Below, piece by piece: positions 29,081 to 39,551 of a DNA stretch of 64,000 bases (positions are counted from its first letter, which is position 1; every line of letters begins with the position of its first letter). The DNA is taken from NCBI GenBank assembly GCA_903772945.1, contig CAICTM010000481.1, positions 1-64,000 on the forward strand, read 5' to 3'. This stretch comes from Seminavis robusta. Its lineage: Eukaryota > Bacillariophyta > Bacillariophyceae > Naviculales > Naviculaceae. The translations under genes were made by a program, and so were the position numbers. The notes under the pieces were generated by a model. The model was not told where the DNA came from. It did not search any database and saw only the letters and a program-made list of their open reading frames with translations.

Positions 29081-29305
29081 GTGGTGTCATGGTCAGCCAT
29101 GGTTACTGGTCAGCCGTGATCACTCGTGGTCAGCCGTGGTCATCGGTGGTCACTCGTGGTCAGTTGTGATCAATAATGGTCAATTAGTAGTACTTTTAGC
29201 TGGTAAAATTTGGTAGCAATGGTCAACCGTGGTCAATAGGGATCAATGGTGGTCAGCCGTGGTCGGCGGTGGTCAGGTGGGGTCAATGGTGGTCAACCAT
29301 GGCCC
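29081..29305. repeat. TGGTCA minisatellite
   Basis: The core tggtca recurs about every 10-12 bp (ggtcagccgtggtcactcgt pattern), with variants such as tgatca. Interrupted at 29180-29215. Confidence 0.75.
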
Positions 29306-30031
29306 CTGAAAAGTGACGGTTTATCACAAAAACTTGGATCGGATCTCCGACAACAACGTTCCCAACTACACTGTACCGGCCCACCGTACCTTATGATACG
29401 TATTCAGTATTCAGGTACCGGTACGGTACGACTAGTCCGACTGTAGAGCAAAATAGTTGGTTGTGGTGGCTTCAGATTGGCTGTTGGTGGCCTAGTTTGG
29501 CCTTGTGGTGTCATTGACGGTCAGTGTGGACCGTACCATGGTCTTTTTTTCCCATTTCCCTGAGATAATATCGCCAGGGGGCTCGGCAGTTGATGTACAC
29601 AATACACGGTACCGGTACTGGTACAGCCGTACGTTACCAGGTGCGCTGACCCGCATCGTTTGAACGATTGAAAATGGATCCTCGTCTCTTCAACCACTAC
29701 TAATTCGAAACTCTGCAGATTAAAAATAGCTTGAAAACAATCCTCCAAGGGATCAAGCTCCTTTCTTCTGCGTGACAGAAGAAGGAATAGTCGTCGTCGA
29801 CTGATGCCAGGAATTTGCTGTTGCACAGCACGCAAGCGATCCGTTGCTTTGGCGGGTCAGGTGAAGGGCGTTCCATGCAATTGGCGACGTTGTCGTCGTC
29901 GATGTTGCTGAAGGTTGGATGGAAGTTCATCTGTATGGCTCCATAGCTGCTCCAAACGACCACAGAGTGAGTGACTCGTCAGTCTGCTGCCTCGTGCCAC
30001 TCGGCACCAGAACTCTAGCTAGTAGCCTGGA

Positions 30032-30540
30032 GTCTTGTCTCTGTCAAGCACAGTATTTTAGCACTCTCACTTTTTGCTGCATCAAATTTGATGAACTCTG
30101 CACATGGCTCCACAGCTGCTCCAAACGGTACCTACCGTAGGATCGGGAGCACCAAAGCGACGTGACCCACCTCTTTACTCAATTTTCAATGGATCTGGAA
30201 CCGCGAATACAATAGTGGCAGGATTTGACAAGTAGATCGGGCCGTCATGTCATGAGTGGTGCGATTGTCGATTGTGGGCGTGCAAGGTGAACGTGATTGT
30301 TTTCCTTCGGTCGAAATCGATTCCATCGATCGATACGCTGGGTCTCTCTACCTATCATCTTGCATGTCTGCTGCCTGTCCAGTAATGTCAGTTGTGGGAT
30401 TCAAACAACAATTCACTTCGACGCCTTGCGAAGCTATCGATGGGCACGATGTGGCTGTTCGGGTGACTTCATTTGACACTCGCATTTATTTATCAAATGC
30501 AGCAAAAAGTGAGAGTGCCAAATACTTGACAGAGACAAGC
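30032..30540. repeat. Inverted repeat pair about 55 bp long
   Basis: 30032-30088 (gtcttgtctctgtcaagcac ... tttttgctgcatcaaat) is the near reverse complement of 30492-30540 (tatcaaatgcagcaaaaagt ... cttgacagagacaag), with small gaps. A related direct repeat, ggctccatagctgctccaaacg (29937-29958), recurs with one change at 30105-30126. No flanking duplication identified. Confidence 0.65.
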
Positions 30541-31485
30541 ATCCACGCCACAGTTTTGGTTGCCTCGTGCAAAGGCGAAGCTGATCCCATTCTTGTCGCT
30601 CATCAGAAGGTCACTGTCGGAACCGAATGCTATCTCGGTGATCTTGAATACGCGACTCGATCGCGACGCACGTGTCGGATACAGTAATGATTCATTCACC
30701 CAGATCAGAAAGCGATTGATCATTGGACCTATTTCAAAGCTCGATCCTCGCATCTGCGATTTCGTAACAACCGAGGCCGGGTTCCTCTTCCTATGGACAC
30801 GCCAAGCGCCGCCTTGATGGCGCCACTGATACGATTCTTCCCTGGGTTCTTACCAGAGAAATGCACTGACGCTGGAAACTTGATGGATAATAGCCTACTA
30901 GTATAGCGGTCTAGGTTTCATATGTCTCGGTCTGCGACTTGTTTGTAAGAGACACGAAAAGATCAAGTGGGCAAGATGCATGGGAGGAGAGCGTAATCGG
31001 GAACTCCTTCCTGGCGTCCCCAGTTTTGCCTCTGCAAACTCCAGGTCGCTTTGGATGGGCATGCGACATGCAGGGATCCCGCGATGAGGGATCCCGTGAT
31101 GAAGGCTCTCTGTCCTATTTGTGATTATCGGGAGCCTTCGAGTTTGTCTCGTTGTGAGAAGGATATCCTGGATCGCCAGTGCATCAACAAATCGATTGTC
31201 TTGGTCCCGCAGGATACATCTATTTGCTCAAAGTGCAAACTCTTCGAGAGGCCGATTCACAGTAACTGCCGATTGGCTGTTCCCGCCAACTATGATGGTT
31301 CTTACCGTATGCAGTGCTCTCAGGGCGCCTCCTAAAACGCCGCCCCGTCGATTGAGATGGCAAGAGCCGTTTCAACTTGAAATGTCTTCACAGACGATTA
31401 CCAGAATGTCTATATTCGTACGATCATTTTTTAAGGCTGAAGCTCTTATTCACTTAATTTTGTTTCACATGGACTTCTTGGAAGG

Positions 31486-32466
31486 TCACTCTTTAGGACT
31501 CAGGTAGTTGCATTTTCCAGTTTTCAAGTTGAACCCATCTGCCAAGGACTCAACAATTTTGAACCTCCACCCTTCAGGTACACATCGCTCGCCCGAGGCG
31601 GCTCTGACTCCACCACGAGTGCCTTTAGCCGGAGCCCTAACAGCCGGAGCCTTAACAGCGGTCTTGGCGGCGGCCTTGGCGGCGGCCTTGGCGGCCTTGG
31701 CAGCAAGAGCTTGGGCACGGTCACTAGCACTAGGACGGTTTGCACCAGCATAGCGAACAACTTGAAGAGCGCGGCCGCCTCCACGTCGTTTTGGGCCACG
31801 GGGTTTGCCTCCGCCGCCACGGTCCGATTTGCCTGGTCTTTCAGAGCGCTTTGGTTTTTTAGGGCCTTCTCCAGGTCGGTACGAGGCACCGGCCAACCGG
31901 GGAACGCAATCTTCAACAGAATACACCATTTCGACACTCGCACCGTCGCATGCACCATCTTGTACGCAGCTGTGGGCACCAACTCGACCAACGAATTTCT
32001 CGCAAGCTCTTGTACCAGTGCAACTTCCATAACCAATTTCATGGCCAGGACCTGGGACCAACACGGCGCCGTAGCAGGCTCTTGTCCCTTCACAACTGTA
32101 GTTTTCAACACTGATGGGTTCGTTGCATGCCTTTTTAGCTTCGTTGAATTTAGCAGTCAAGCCATAGCAGGCTTTGGCTCCTCGGCAGCTCCCAGGTTCA
32201 AACGTCGTAGGTTGAGCAATCTGCCCGCATGCCTCTTCTCCCTTACAGGCTCCTGTGCATACCGTCACCTTCATATCATCCGGCCAAGAGCAAGCATTTT
32301 TACCATCAAAACTAATACAGCATTGTAAGTTGGGATTATTGGGGTAAGCTTGTTTACAGCTTGCAGCCACCTCGTTGGCGGTGCCAGTGAAGCATATAGC
32401 TTCAACGACGGAAGGGGCAACTGCGATGAAGCCCAAGAAGGAGATGACAGAAGTAGAGAGTTTCAT
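31486..32466 (-). CDS. Secreted cysteine-repeat protein with Lys/Ala-rich segment
   Basis: 326 aa from the ATG at 32466, which starts a clear signal peptide (M-K-L-S-T-S-V-I-S-F-L-G-F-I-A-V-A, cut near V-V-E-A). Seen: an N-terminal Cys-rich part; then four to five short repeats around C-x-G-x2-A-C (C-K-G-E-E-A-C, C-R-G-A-K-A-C, C-E-G-T-R-A-C, C-T-G-T-R-A-C, C-V-Q-D-G-A-C); a strongly basic Gly/Lys/Arg/Pro region; then A-A-K-A-A-K-A-A-A-K repeats; and a short C-terminal domain with two Cys. Known: repeats of this C-x-G-x2-A-C type occur in secreted stramenopile proteins; regularly spaced lysines in a secreted diatom protein recall silica-associated proteins. Inference: a cell-wall or extracellular protein; the silica link is only a suggestion. 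Intronless. GC-rich compared with the flanks because of the Ala codons. Confidence 0.75.
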   Translation of the reverse strand: MKLSTSVISFLGFIAVAPSVVEAICFTGTANEVAASCKQAYPNNPNLQCCISFDGKNACSWPDDMKVTVCTGACKGEEACGQIAQPTTFEPGSCRGAKACYGLTAKFNEAKKACNEPISVENYSCEGTRACYGAVLVPGPGHEIGYGSCTGTRACEKFVGRVGAHSCVQDGACDGASVEMVYSVEDCVPRLAGASYRPGEGPKKPKRSERPGKSDRGGGGKPRGPKRRGGGRALQVVRYAGANRPSASDRAQALAAKAAKAAAKAAAKTAVKAPAVRAPAKGTRGGVRAASGERCVPEGWRFKIVESLADGFNLKTGKCNYLSPKE

Positions 32467-35400
32467 GGTGTTTCGATTGATTATTAAAAAATAGTTTGTT
32501 TGTTTGTAGATGTTCTTCTTCCTGCTTTTGAGTCTGCGAAGAACCAAATTGTGAGCTTTGTTTGTGCTGCAAACAAAACAAAAGGTCGTGGACCAACTGG
32601 GTCATTGTTGCCAGTCTCTCAGTCATTGAATCAATTTCTGCACCATGGTACAGTAACCGGTTCGTGAAGCTGACGTACATGTGTAGAATCCAATCACACT
32701 TTCTGCACCGTCCGGGAAGATGACAAATGTTTTTTGACAGTTTCGCAAGGTGTGAAAACTAGCTTCACAAGTGCTTCAAATTGAAACCGCTCTCACGGAA
32801 AAACGTGAAACCAGCTTTCGAAATTGTTGAACTGTGTGTCTTTTGTTGTGGATTTTCACAAATCCATGAGTCTAGACCTACCGGTGGTTGAAAAATAAAA
32901 CTAGCTAAAACTGTAGTTTCACCAGAACTAAAAACCAATAAAATTGAAACTGCAGTTTCATAGTACTTGCAAGTAGTGGGTTTCCGGACGTTGCTGTTGG
33001 CTGCTGGTGGGATGCTGGGATCCTCCAGCGTGTTTTGTTTTGTGAATGTGACCGGATGGGCGTCCAATTTGGAACTTGGAAAGAGTCATTGTCAGAGTTT
33101 CGGTATTTAAAGGATTGTCTCCTGAATGACAGTTTCTATTCATGTTTGCTATACTTCTATTACAGGAGAACAAGCACAAAATGCGTAGATGAGGTAAAAC
33201 AAATCAATTCTTTATTAGAAACATAACTGAAACATTCACTGCAATTGTTAGCTTATTCCTATACTACGGTACCTCATCTACCAATTTATAAGCAGTCTTC
33301 CAGTTTGGGGCATGAGGAAGAGGTGCCAGTTCATTTCATATAAGACAGGTCAGACTAAAATCCGCGCTTGCACGTTTGAGCAGATTTCGGTCATTCCAAG
33401 GAGTTAACATCTTTGGGCTCAGAATTAAAAGACGAATCTTGTGGTGTGCTACACTCTATATAAAAGCGATTAACAAGCGAGTCATCGAGCACTGAAAATA
33501 AATCTTTCCCCCCGTAGGCTCCGGTACAAGTTCTACGTGGTTTTAGAGTAAGGGATAATCTTTGGATCGCCAAAGTCATTCGTGCCCCCGGTTGACGACA
33601 GACCGATGGTGGAGGATTTTAGTCTGACCGTTCTTATATTTGTTGTACAAGTGCCCCTACCCGAAGCAGTCTTCCAGTTCGAGGCTGTGCCAGTTCATTT
33701 CACATTTGTTTACGAGTGCTCCTACCGGAAGCAGTCTTCCAGGTTGAGGCATCAGGAGAGCTGCCAGTTCGCCCAGCCAGTTCATTTCACAAACAAATAA
33801 CCATAAAGGTACCGGGACTACAATTACTCAGGAAGACTGGTGTCTGTTATATCCTACATCGAGGGGAAATGGTACAATGCACAATGCACAATAGTTATTA
33901 CTCCAGTAATAGACTAACGATGTCGTATCGATATCGGTAGAGTACGACTACTAGCTAATACAGCTACTATTAAAATAGCTAGCTGGCCTATTCGGCAGCA
34001 AGTAGCTGATCTATTTCTAGCTAGTACCGTAGTCTAGACCCCGTGTTGCAGTAGATATTATTAGCATGTCGATTCATTCCAGAGAATCGAGCTAAACCGC
34101 GGTACGAGGACCTGCAACTTGCACAAGGAAAACCGTGGGTGCGACTTGGATAGTGCTATTGCTGGTACGGTACCTACCAATACATGTAGCAGTTAGGTTT
34201 AGAAAGACGGCAACGAATGAATTGAACAAACCATGACATTGAGCATCGCATCGGAATACAGACCGTTGTCCACTATCTGGCTACTGCCTGCGACCTAGTA
34301 GTTAGTCTAGTCAACAAATGGATTCGATACTGGTATGAACGTAAAGTGATAATGACCCGCAGAGAGTACCGCGTCGACTCAGCGCCATTTGCAATGACAT
34401 TGTGATGCTGGCAAGTGCGATTCTTCATGTCGGAGTCATGGGGTCATCCATTGCAAATCTCTTCTCTGGCAACTCCAACCAATAGAGATAGAAAGGCGGA
34501 ATTAGCTCGTCTCGGGGTCATCTCTTGTCAATCTCTCTGACACATCCAACCACTAAAGACGACAGCATGCAATAGCATTCACTGGAAAGCGGTGAGGCGA
34601 AACTGCTTGCATGAACAAGATGGGTGTGAACCTGCATCTGCCCTTTTGACTATCATGATTAGTCTAGGTAGGCGCCAGTTGGCGATCCTGCCTCGACACT
34701 TGTCTGCGCGGAGAATAGCGCAACCTCTGGCCATAGCGTGTAGAGCTCGAGCTGAAGTCGGCGATTGGCTGATCAAGTGAGAATTGTTGTTGAAACGGGT
34801 GCGAGTGAAGGGGCCCCACCGAAGCATTTGGTACAAGCATGCATTCAATGTAGGGCCAACGAACAACCGGACAAATGCATTGAATTCTTAGAGCATGTTG
34901 CAGCTTGGGAGCAACGTTGCTTCAGATCGGACACGCGGTGTGGCATTGCGACGGAAGAATCCAGGAAGCCCCTCCGTGTCATGGTTGCATGGACAGACAG
35001 TTTATTAGGCTGGTTTTGACAACACACAAAATCTGCTGGACAGAATAGCCTTGCTGTGACACAAGACCATACTGTACCATCTGAAGGCGTCTGCTTAACC
35101 GGTGCCCGTTCCAATGCCCTTTGGCTGTGGCAAGCAGCCGGCAGTGGACACAAGCGGAGCGTGGATCTCTTGCACAACACAGTCTGCTTGGATTCCCGTC
35201 GGTCCTTTACTAGAGGTGGGGACAGATTGACCTCTGGACCAAGTGGGATGCACTGTAGGCGAGTCTGTTTCCGGGTAGCTAGCCTACCCACACTTGCTTT
35301 GAATCACGATCAACTTGCTTTTACAGATACTTCTAAGCTCGAGTTGAAACGAGAGATTGCAGTTTCTAGACCCGGATCACGTGCATGGAAGCAGGGAGTT

Positions 35401-36100
35401 GGCGATGGGACACTTCTTTTGTAGTGAGGAGTTCATGCTGCGATTCAATACCCCCTTCTGCGATGCTCAAGAAAACAAAGTGCAATCGCGATGAAAGAAG
35501 CTCGTGGACGTCCATTTCCTGCAAGTATCGTGGCTTTTCAAAGTCTCGTTCAAACAATTCATACACAAGTTGGATGGACGGGCTGCACTAGATGGATTTT
35601 AGCTTTTGACCTCTACTTTATCTTTAGTTGTTCTTACATCTATCCATCATGCGTGGTTTGGTTGCTTCCGTGTCCTTCTGTGGGACCAGCCATGTTCTCG
35701 GATTTGAGGAAGGACTCTAGTTGCCACCATTGGCGCGTGTTTTGGTCATCATTTCCGGCCCAGCATTGCCGTGGACACCTCCAGCTTTCTTGGAGAGGAG
35801 AACACCCTCAGTATTGACACTTCCAGCCTCCACAAGGAGAAGGACGGGTGCCTCCGATGAAGCAGCATTGAAGGCAGCATTGACCGGCTCCATCCCACAA
35901 AAAGCCGATTGAAGAAAGATCCTGTTCGAATAGATTCGAATAAGCGGATTATTCAAATCGATTGACAAGATCTTGGAGCTATCGTATCTTCGTTCAAACC
36001 CAACGCGCGTTTCTTCTCTTTGTCAATCAAGAGACGTGCCTCTGGTCCATGGTCAGTAATAAGACTTCGTAATCTATGTAAACAAGCCAGTATAAAGTGC
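32467..36100. other. 3.6-kb gene-poor stretch
   Basis: No convincing gene. 32467-32700 is the promoter of the secreted protein. 33290-33790 holds three copies of a roughly 48-bp unit (see separate entry). 33940-34150 is rich in ctagctag-like simple sequence. Frames at 34765-35424 on either strand give Cys/Arg-rich peptides with no recognisable feature. 35700-36000 has a weak alanine-rich minus-strand frame. Confidence 0.4.
33287..33795 (+). repeat. Three spaced copies of a ~48-bp unit
   Basis: agcagtcttccag-(t/g)-t-(t/c)-g followed by a ggc-rich bridge and gccagttcatttcac occurs near 33292-33340, 33666-33705 and 33731-33792. The third is extended by an insertion. Function unknown. Confidence 0.65.
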
Positions 36101-37932
36101 ATGATAGTGACAAGGCGACGCAGGCATCAAGGATTGTGGAGATCCATGAAATATGAACAGAAGTTACTGCTGGGAACCATTTTGGTGGCCACCACAGCGC
36201 CGTTGGGTTTGCTGTGGCTGGTTTCGAACGATGACGGCATGACGTTGGAACTCTTATCGGCTGCCAAAAAGTACACTCAGATTGGGCTGGATGAAACGCA
36301 GAGAGGAACCCTCGATTGGAATCCACGGCTCTTTGAAACCTCGGGACAAAAATGGGATGATTTGATTTCTACAGGCAAAAGCTGTCTCTGGAAAGAAGAA
36401 GAAAGCATCCACACGAATCAGGAATCCGGTGGTGGGATCCAACAAGAAAAAAAAGGCGGTTGGCAGTGTCAAGATTGCGGTACTACAGAACGAGACAAAT
36501 GTGTGCCACTCGAACCAAGAGGAATTTGTAAGCTTTTCAACCTTTTGAATTGGGATGCCAGCAGGCATCGTAAAACGGCACATTTTCGAACCGAAGCCTT
36601 TGATCACGCCACTGGATGGGTGACCACTCATGCCACACATCCCACCAACTATGAACAGGCCCCGTGTACGTCGGATTTGGCGTTGCCCTGTTTTGACCTG
36701 TCACGCTGCCCCAAGGATCAACCCATGAAGGTGTACGTTTACACTTCGGAAAAGAATGGTCATTTGACAGAAACTGTAGATTTGGCATCGAAAAAACTGC
36801 CAGGAGATATAGAATGGACCACCAAGCACGAGGAAGCGTGTCTTTTTGTGGTGTCAGAATTGGCATTTGAGACCAAAGAAGAAATGCTCAACAACCCACA
36901 GTATATGGGTAAGTTTGTCGACTTGGTTTATTTGGCGTGTCATTTATTCTTGTTGTTGGCTAACATTGTTATTTATATTTTGGGGTCTCTGCGATCTTCA
37001 TCAACACACGACAACCACAATCTGCCTGCAAACAAAATCGTGTTTACATAGCTGGTCAAAACCATTTTATCTGGAATTCGGGTGTCTTCTTTGGAGCTCA
37101 TGGCGATAGGCCTCATCCGCACCACTTCAATTTTGAGTTTGCTGCCTTGGCGGCGGGAGGGTTTACGGATGCTCACTTTCGTCCCGGATACGACATGAGT
37201 CTGCAATTGCCACAAGTCTGGAAGCGACCCAAAGAAACGACCCACTTGGATTTGCATCGTCCCAGGCGACTGCTACTAAGCTTCAAAGGAGTTGTGGATA
37301 GCTATGATGCCAAGCACACGATTCCATTTCAACACCACCGATGGTTGGCATTGGAGTATTGGGATACAGGTCCCGATATTTTTGTGGATGTGAGGTGTCC
37401 ATACGACAATGTCGACTATCATCATGCCAAGGATCAGTCTGACGCTACATCATCCTATGGAGAGTTGCTCTTGAATTCCACCTTTGCATTTGCTCCTGGT
37501 GGTGGTGGAGCCAGCAGTTTTCGCTTCCAGGAAGCTCTAGCAGCGGATTCAATCCCCGTTGTGGTTTCCTATGTTGTACTGCCGTACTCACCTGAAATTG
37601 ATTGGTCTGGGTGCGTCGTCAAGGTCTCCGAGGCCCGTATCGCGGATCTCCCTCAAATTTTGCGAAACATGCCAGAATCAGAGATTATGGCACGAAGAGA
37701 CCGGTGTCGGGTTCTCTACCGTGGACTCATTGGAAGGGAACAAGACGACAAAACTGGAGACTGGGACATGGCATCGCACGCGGGGCATGCCTTTTTGTTT
37801 GCCTTGAAGATTTGGCGGCAACGAATTCTCAAGGCTCATTTGTTGCAAGAATTGGTGGGGGAGCTGGATACTATGGTGGTTCATACCGCGCTGCATGAGA
37901 GCGAGTTCAAAACCAATGAACATTTTTATTGA
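36101..37932 (+). CDS. Exostosin-like (GT47) type II membrane glycosyltransferase (two exons)
   Basis: Exons 36101-36908 and 37052-37932, intron GTAAGT...CATAG of 143 bp, phase 1; 562 aa. The open frame reaches back to a TTG at 36020, but the first ATG is 36101. Seen: short basic cytosolic tail; one membrane anchor (L-L-L-G-T-I-L-V-A-T-T-A-P-L-G-L-L-W-L-V); a stem with a C-Q-D-C-G motif; then the catalytic domain: K-V-Y-V-Y-T, E-A-C-L-F-V-V-S-E, G-Q-N-H-F-I-W-N-S across the intron, R-L-L-L-S-F-K-G, the N-S-T-F-A-F-A-P-G-G-G-G-A-S-S-F-R-F-Q-E-A-L segment and I-P-V-V-V-S-Y. Known: this order is the exostosin/GT47 fold, with the Glu of the F-R-F-Q-E-A motif in the donor-sugar site. Role: Golgi glycosylation of glycoproteins or polysaccharides. 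Sugar donor unknown. Confidence 0.85.
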
Positions 37933-38442
37933 ACCTGTCGGTACCAGTATTGGGACTCGACTAGATACAGAGGGACATCAAGTACGAGCGATACTGGTGG
38001 ACGGCAAAATCGATTGCCCTTCATTTGACAATGCCGCATTGAGCAACAATAAACACCACCGGTACAGCTGATCGCTGGTTACTAATGTCGATGTAGCAGT
38101 GGCCACCACGTTAGGATGGTCCATGACACCGGAGGTCGCAATTTGCCCGAAAGCTCGAGCCTAAGAGCCAGCAGAGCTGTGAGTCGTACTTTGAAAAAAT
38201 TCAAAGCAAGGGGATCATGCAACATTGGTTCGTTCAACAGATTGAACTGGTGAGCCCAACCAACGGAAGCTTCATCAATCACCCTGAGCGGATGTATCCT
38301 TCCTTTTCCTGCATCGACTTTGTCACCGGATGTCAATCGTCCTGTCACCGGATGTCAATCCTCTGGCAGGAACTTCAGAAAGGTGGCGTGACGAGAAAAA
38401 GCACATATACAATCAACAACAAATCAGCAACACTGAAGACCA
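37933..38442. other. Intergenic spacer
   Basis: About 510 bp. Contains a short tandem cgtcctgtcaccggatgtcaat (38319-38357, two copies). Otherwise no gene seen. Confidence 0.4.
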
Positions 38443-39309
38443 ATGCATCGTATCAACAAATTCAAGAGCGCATGGGGGATATTGCCGATCGACCAACGAG
38501 ACACCGTGTTACCAAGTGCCAACACCAAAGACTCCAAAGACTGTGCACAACAGCAGTCAGTTGTCACGTGCACTATTATCAAGGAAACCCCGGATTCCAA
38601 AACCGGCATTGCCCTCGAGCAACAAGGAAGGAATGTTTGCATCAGCCACATCATTCCAGGGAGGCTTGCTTCAGGGACTGCTTTGAGACCTGGCATGAGG
38701 CTAGTATCCGTCAATGACATGCAATGCCAGGGCTGCAGGTTCCAACAAGTCTCTCAATTACTGATGGATGCGGTCGGGACTGTAACCATTGTAGCAGCGG
38801 GGACTCCTGTGTCAAACCAAGTCGAAAATAACATGTTGTTCGAGGAAAAGCAAGACGGCATGAGAATACCTTCATTCGTCCTAAGGAGCTGCCAACCGGT
38901 TTCTGTAACAGATTCATCGACCAGCAACAACAAGAGACGGCAAAGAATCCAAGCAAGGAGTGCCGCACGTAACAAGCAAGTACTCTGCAAACGATTCGGC
39001 ATTCGATTGGCAAGTGGCTGTGATAATAGTGATGTCATGATTGTCGAAATCCTCGACAGGTCGCCGTTTTTGCTCGGCAAAAAGACCAGTGCGACGAACG
39101 CTGAAGTCAAAGTTGGCATGACCATTCTCAGCATTCAAGGTACTAGCTGCAGAGGCAAAAGTGCAGTGGAAGTGGCCAACCAGCTGGACATACTATCGGT
39201 GGGCAGTAAGTTCCTTGTGGTCTTGGGTCGATCCGACGGCACCATTGTCCGGACAGTGTGGGGAACCGCACAAAAGCGGAACCGTACGAAGAACAAGCAC
39301 AGGCGATAG
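38443..39309 (+). CDS. Protein with two PDZ-like domains
   Basis: 288 aa, intronless, ATG at 38443. Seen: first PDZ-like unit around residues 45-120 with S-K-T-G-I-A-L-E-Q-Q, I-I-P-G-R-L-A-S-G-T-A-L-R-P-G-M-R-L-V-S-V-N and a strand V-G-T-V-T-I-V-A-A; a Ser/Asn/Arg-rich linker; second unit around residues 185-270 with F-G-I-R-L-A-S-G, I-L-D-R-S-P, V-G-M-T-I-L-S-I-Q-G and F-L-V-V-L-G; a basic tail (K-R-N-R-T-K-N-K-H-R-R). Known: 'G-x2-L-x2-G-D/M-x-I/L-x2-V/I-N' is the core of PDZ domains that bind protein C-termini. The usual G-L-G-F carboxylate loop is weak here, so ligand preference is unsure. No signal peptide or membrane span. Inference: a scaffold protein. Confidence 0.7.
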   Translation: MHRINKFKSAWGILPIDQRDTVLPSANTKDSKDCAQQQSVVTCTIIKETPDSKTGIALEQQGRNVCISHIIPGRLASGTALRPGMRLVSVNDMQCQGCRFQQVSQLLMDAVGTVTIVAAGTPVSNQVENNMLFEEKQDGMRIPSFVLRSCQPVSVTDSSTSNNKRRQRIQARSAARNKQVLCKRFGIRLASGCDNSDVMIVEILDRSPFLLGKKTSATNAEVKVGMTILSIQGTSCRGKSAVEVANQLDILSVGSKFLVVLGRSDGTIVRTVWGTAQKRNRTKNKHRR

Positions 39310-39551
39310 ATCCGGAACGGAGCCTTAAAACTAATTTTGTCATCACTAGCTCTAAAGGTTGTATTTAGTGATTGACCGACTCGTCACTCGCTATGGCGTC
39401 AAAATGTGTTGCTGAGCCAGGCTTGTTCGATTTTTTGCATGAGACCATCGAATCGTATCGCTACCAAGCCACATCAGCAGCATATTCTAGCATAATTGCA
39501 CGGGATCTATCACCAACACTCCCACCATTCCCTACTTCACCTTGGGGGCTG

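Larger units (their letters stand above)
26987..31485. other. 4.5-kb gene-poor stretch of degenerate and repetitive sequence
   Basis: No convincing gene in any frame. It contains: AT-rich sequence (27700-28700); a patch very rich in ggtaccggtac-type palindromes (28790-29050, 29400-29650); a TGGTCA minisatellite (29081-29305); an inverted-repeat pair (30032-30088 / 30492-30540); and a short tandem ggatcccg(c/t)gatga (31073-31100). Frames at 30256-30687 and 31051-31335 open only at GTG or TTG. The second encodes a Cys-containing peptide (C-P-I-C-D-Y ... C-S-K-C-K) that may be a transposon scrap. Confidence 0.45.

Noticed and set aside
30256-30687. 143-aa ORF
   Set aside because: Starts only at GTG, overlaps one arm of an inverted repeat, and shows no domain.
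31051-31335. Cys-containing zinc-finger-like ORF
   Set aside because: Starts at TTG and is short; the C-x2-C pairs are suggestive but cannot be tied to a family. Possibly a transposon remnant.
31508-32328. Plus-strand ORFs opposite the secreted Cys-repeat protein
   Set aside because: Shadows caused by Ala/Lys/Gly-rich codons.
34592-35591. Several overlapping ORFs on both strands
   Set aside because: Cys/Arg/Ser-rich, no motifs, mostly no ATG; consistent with chance in GC-balanced DNA.
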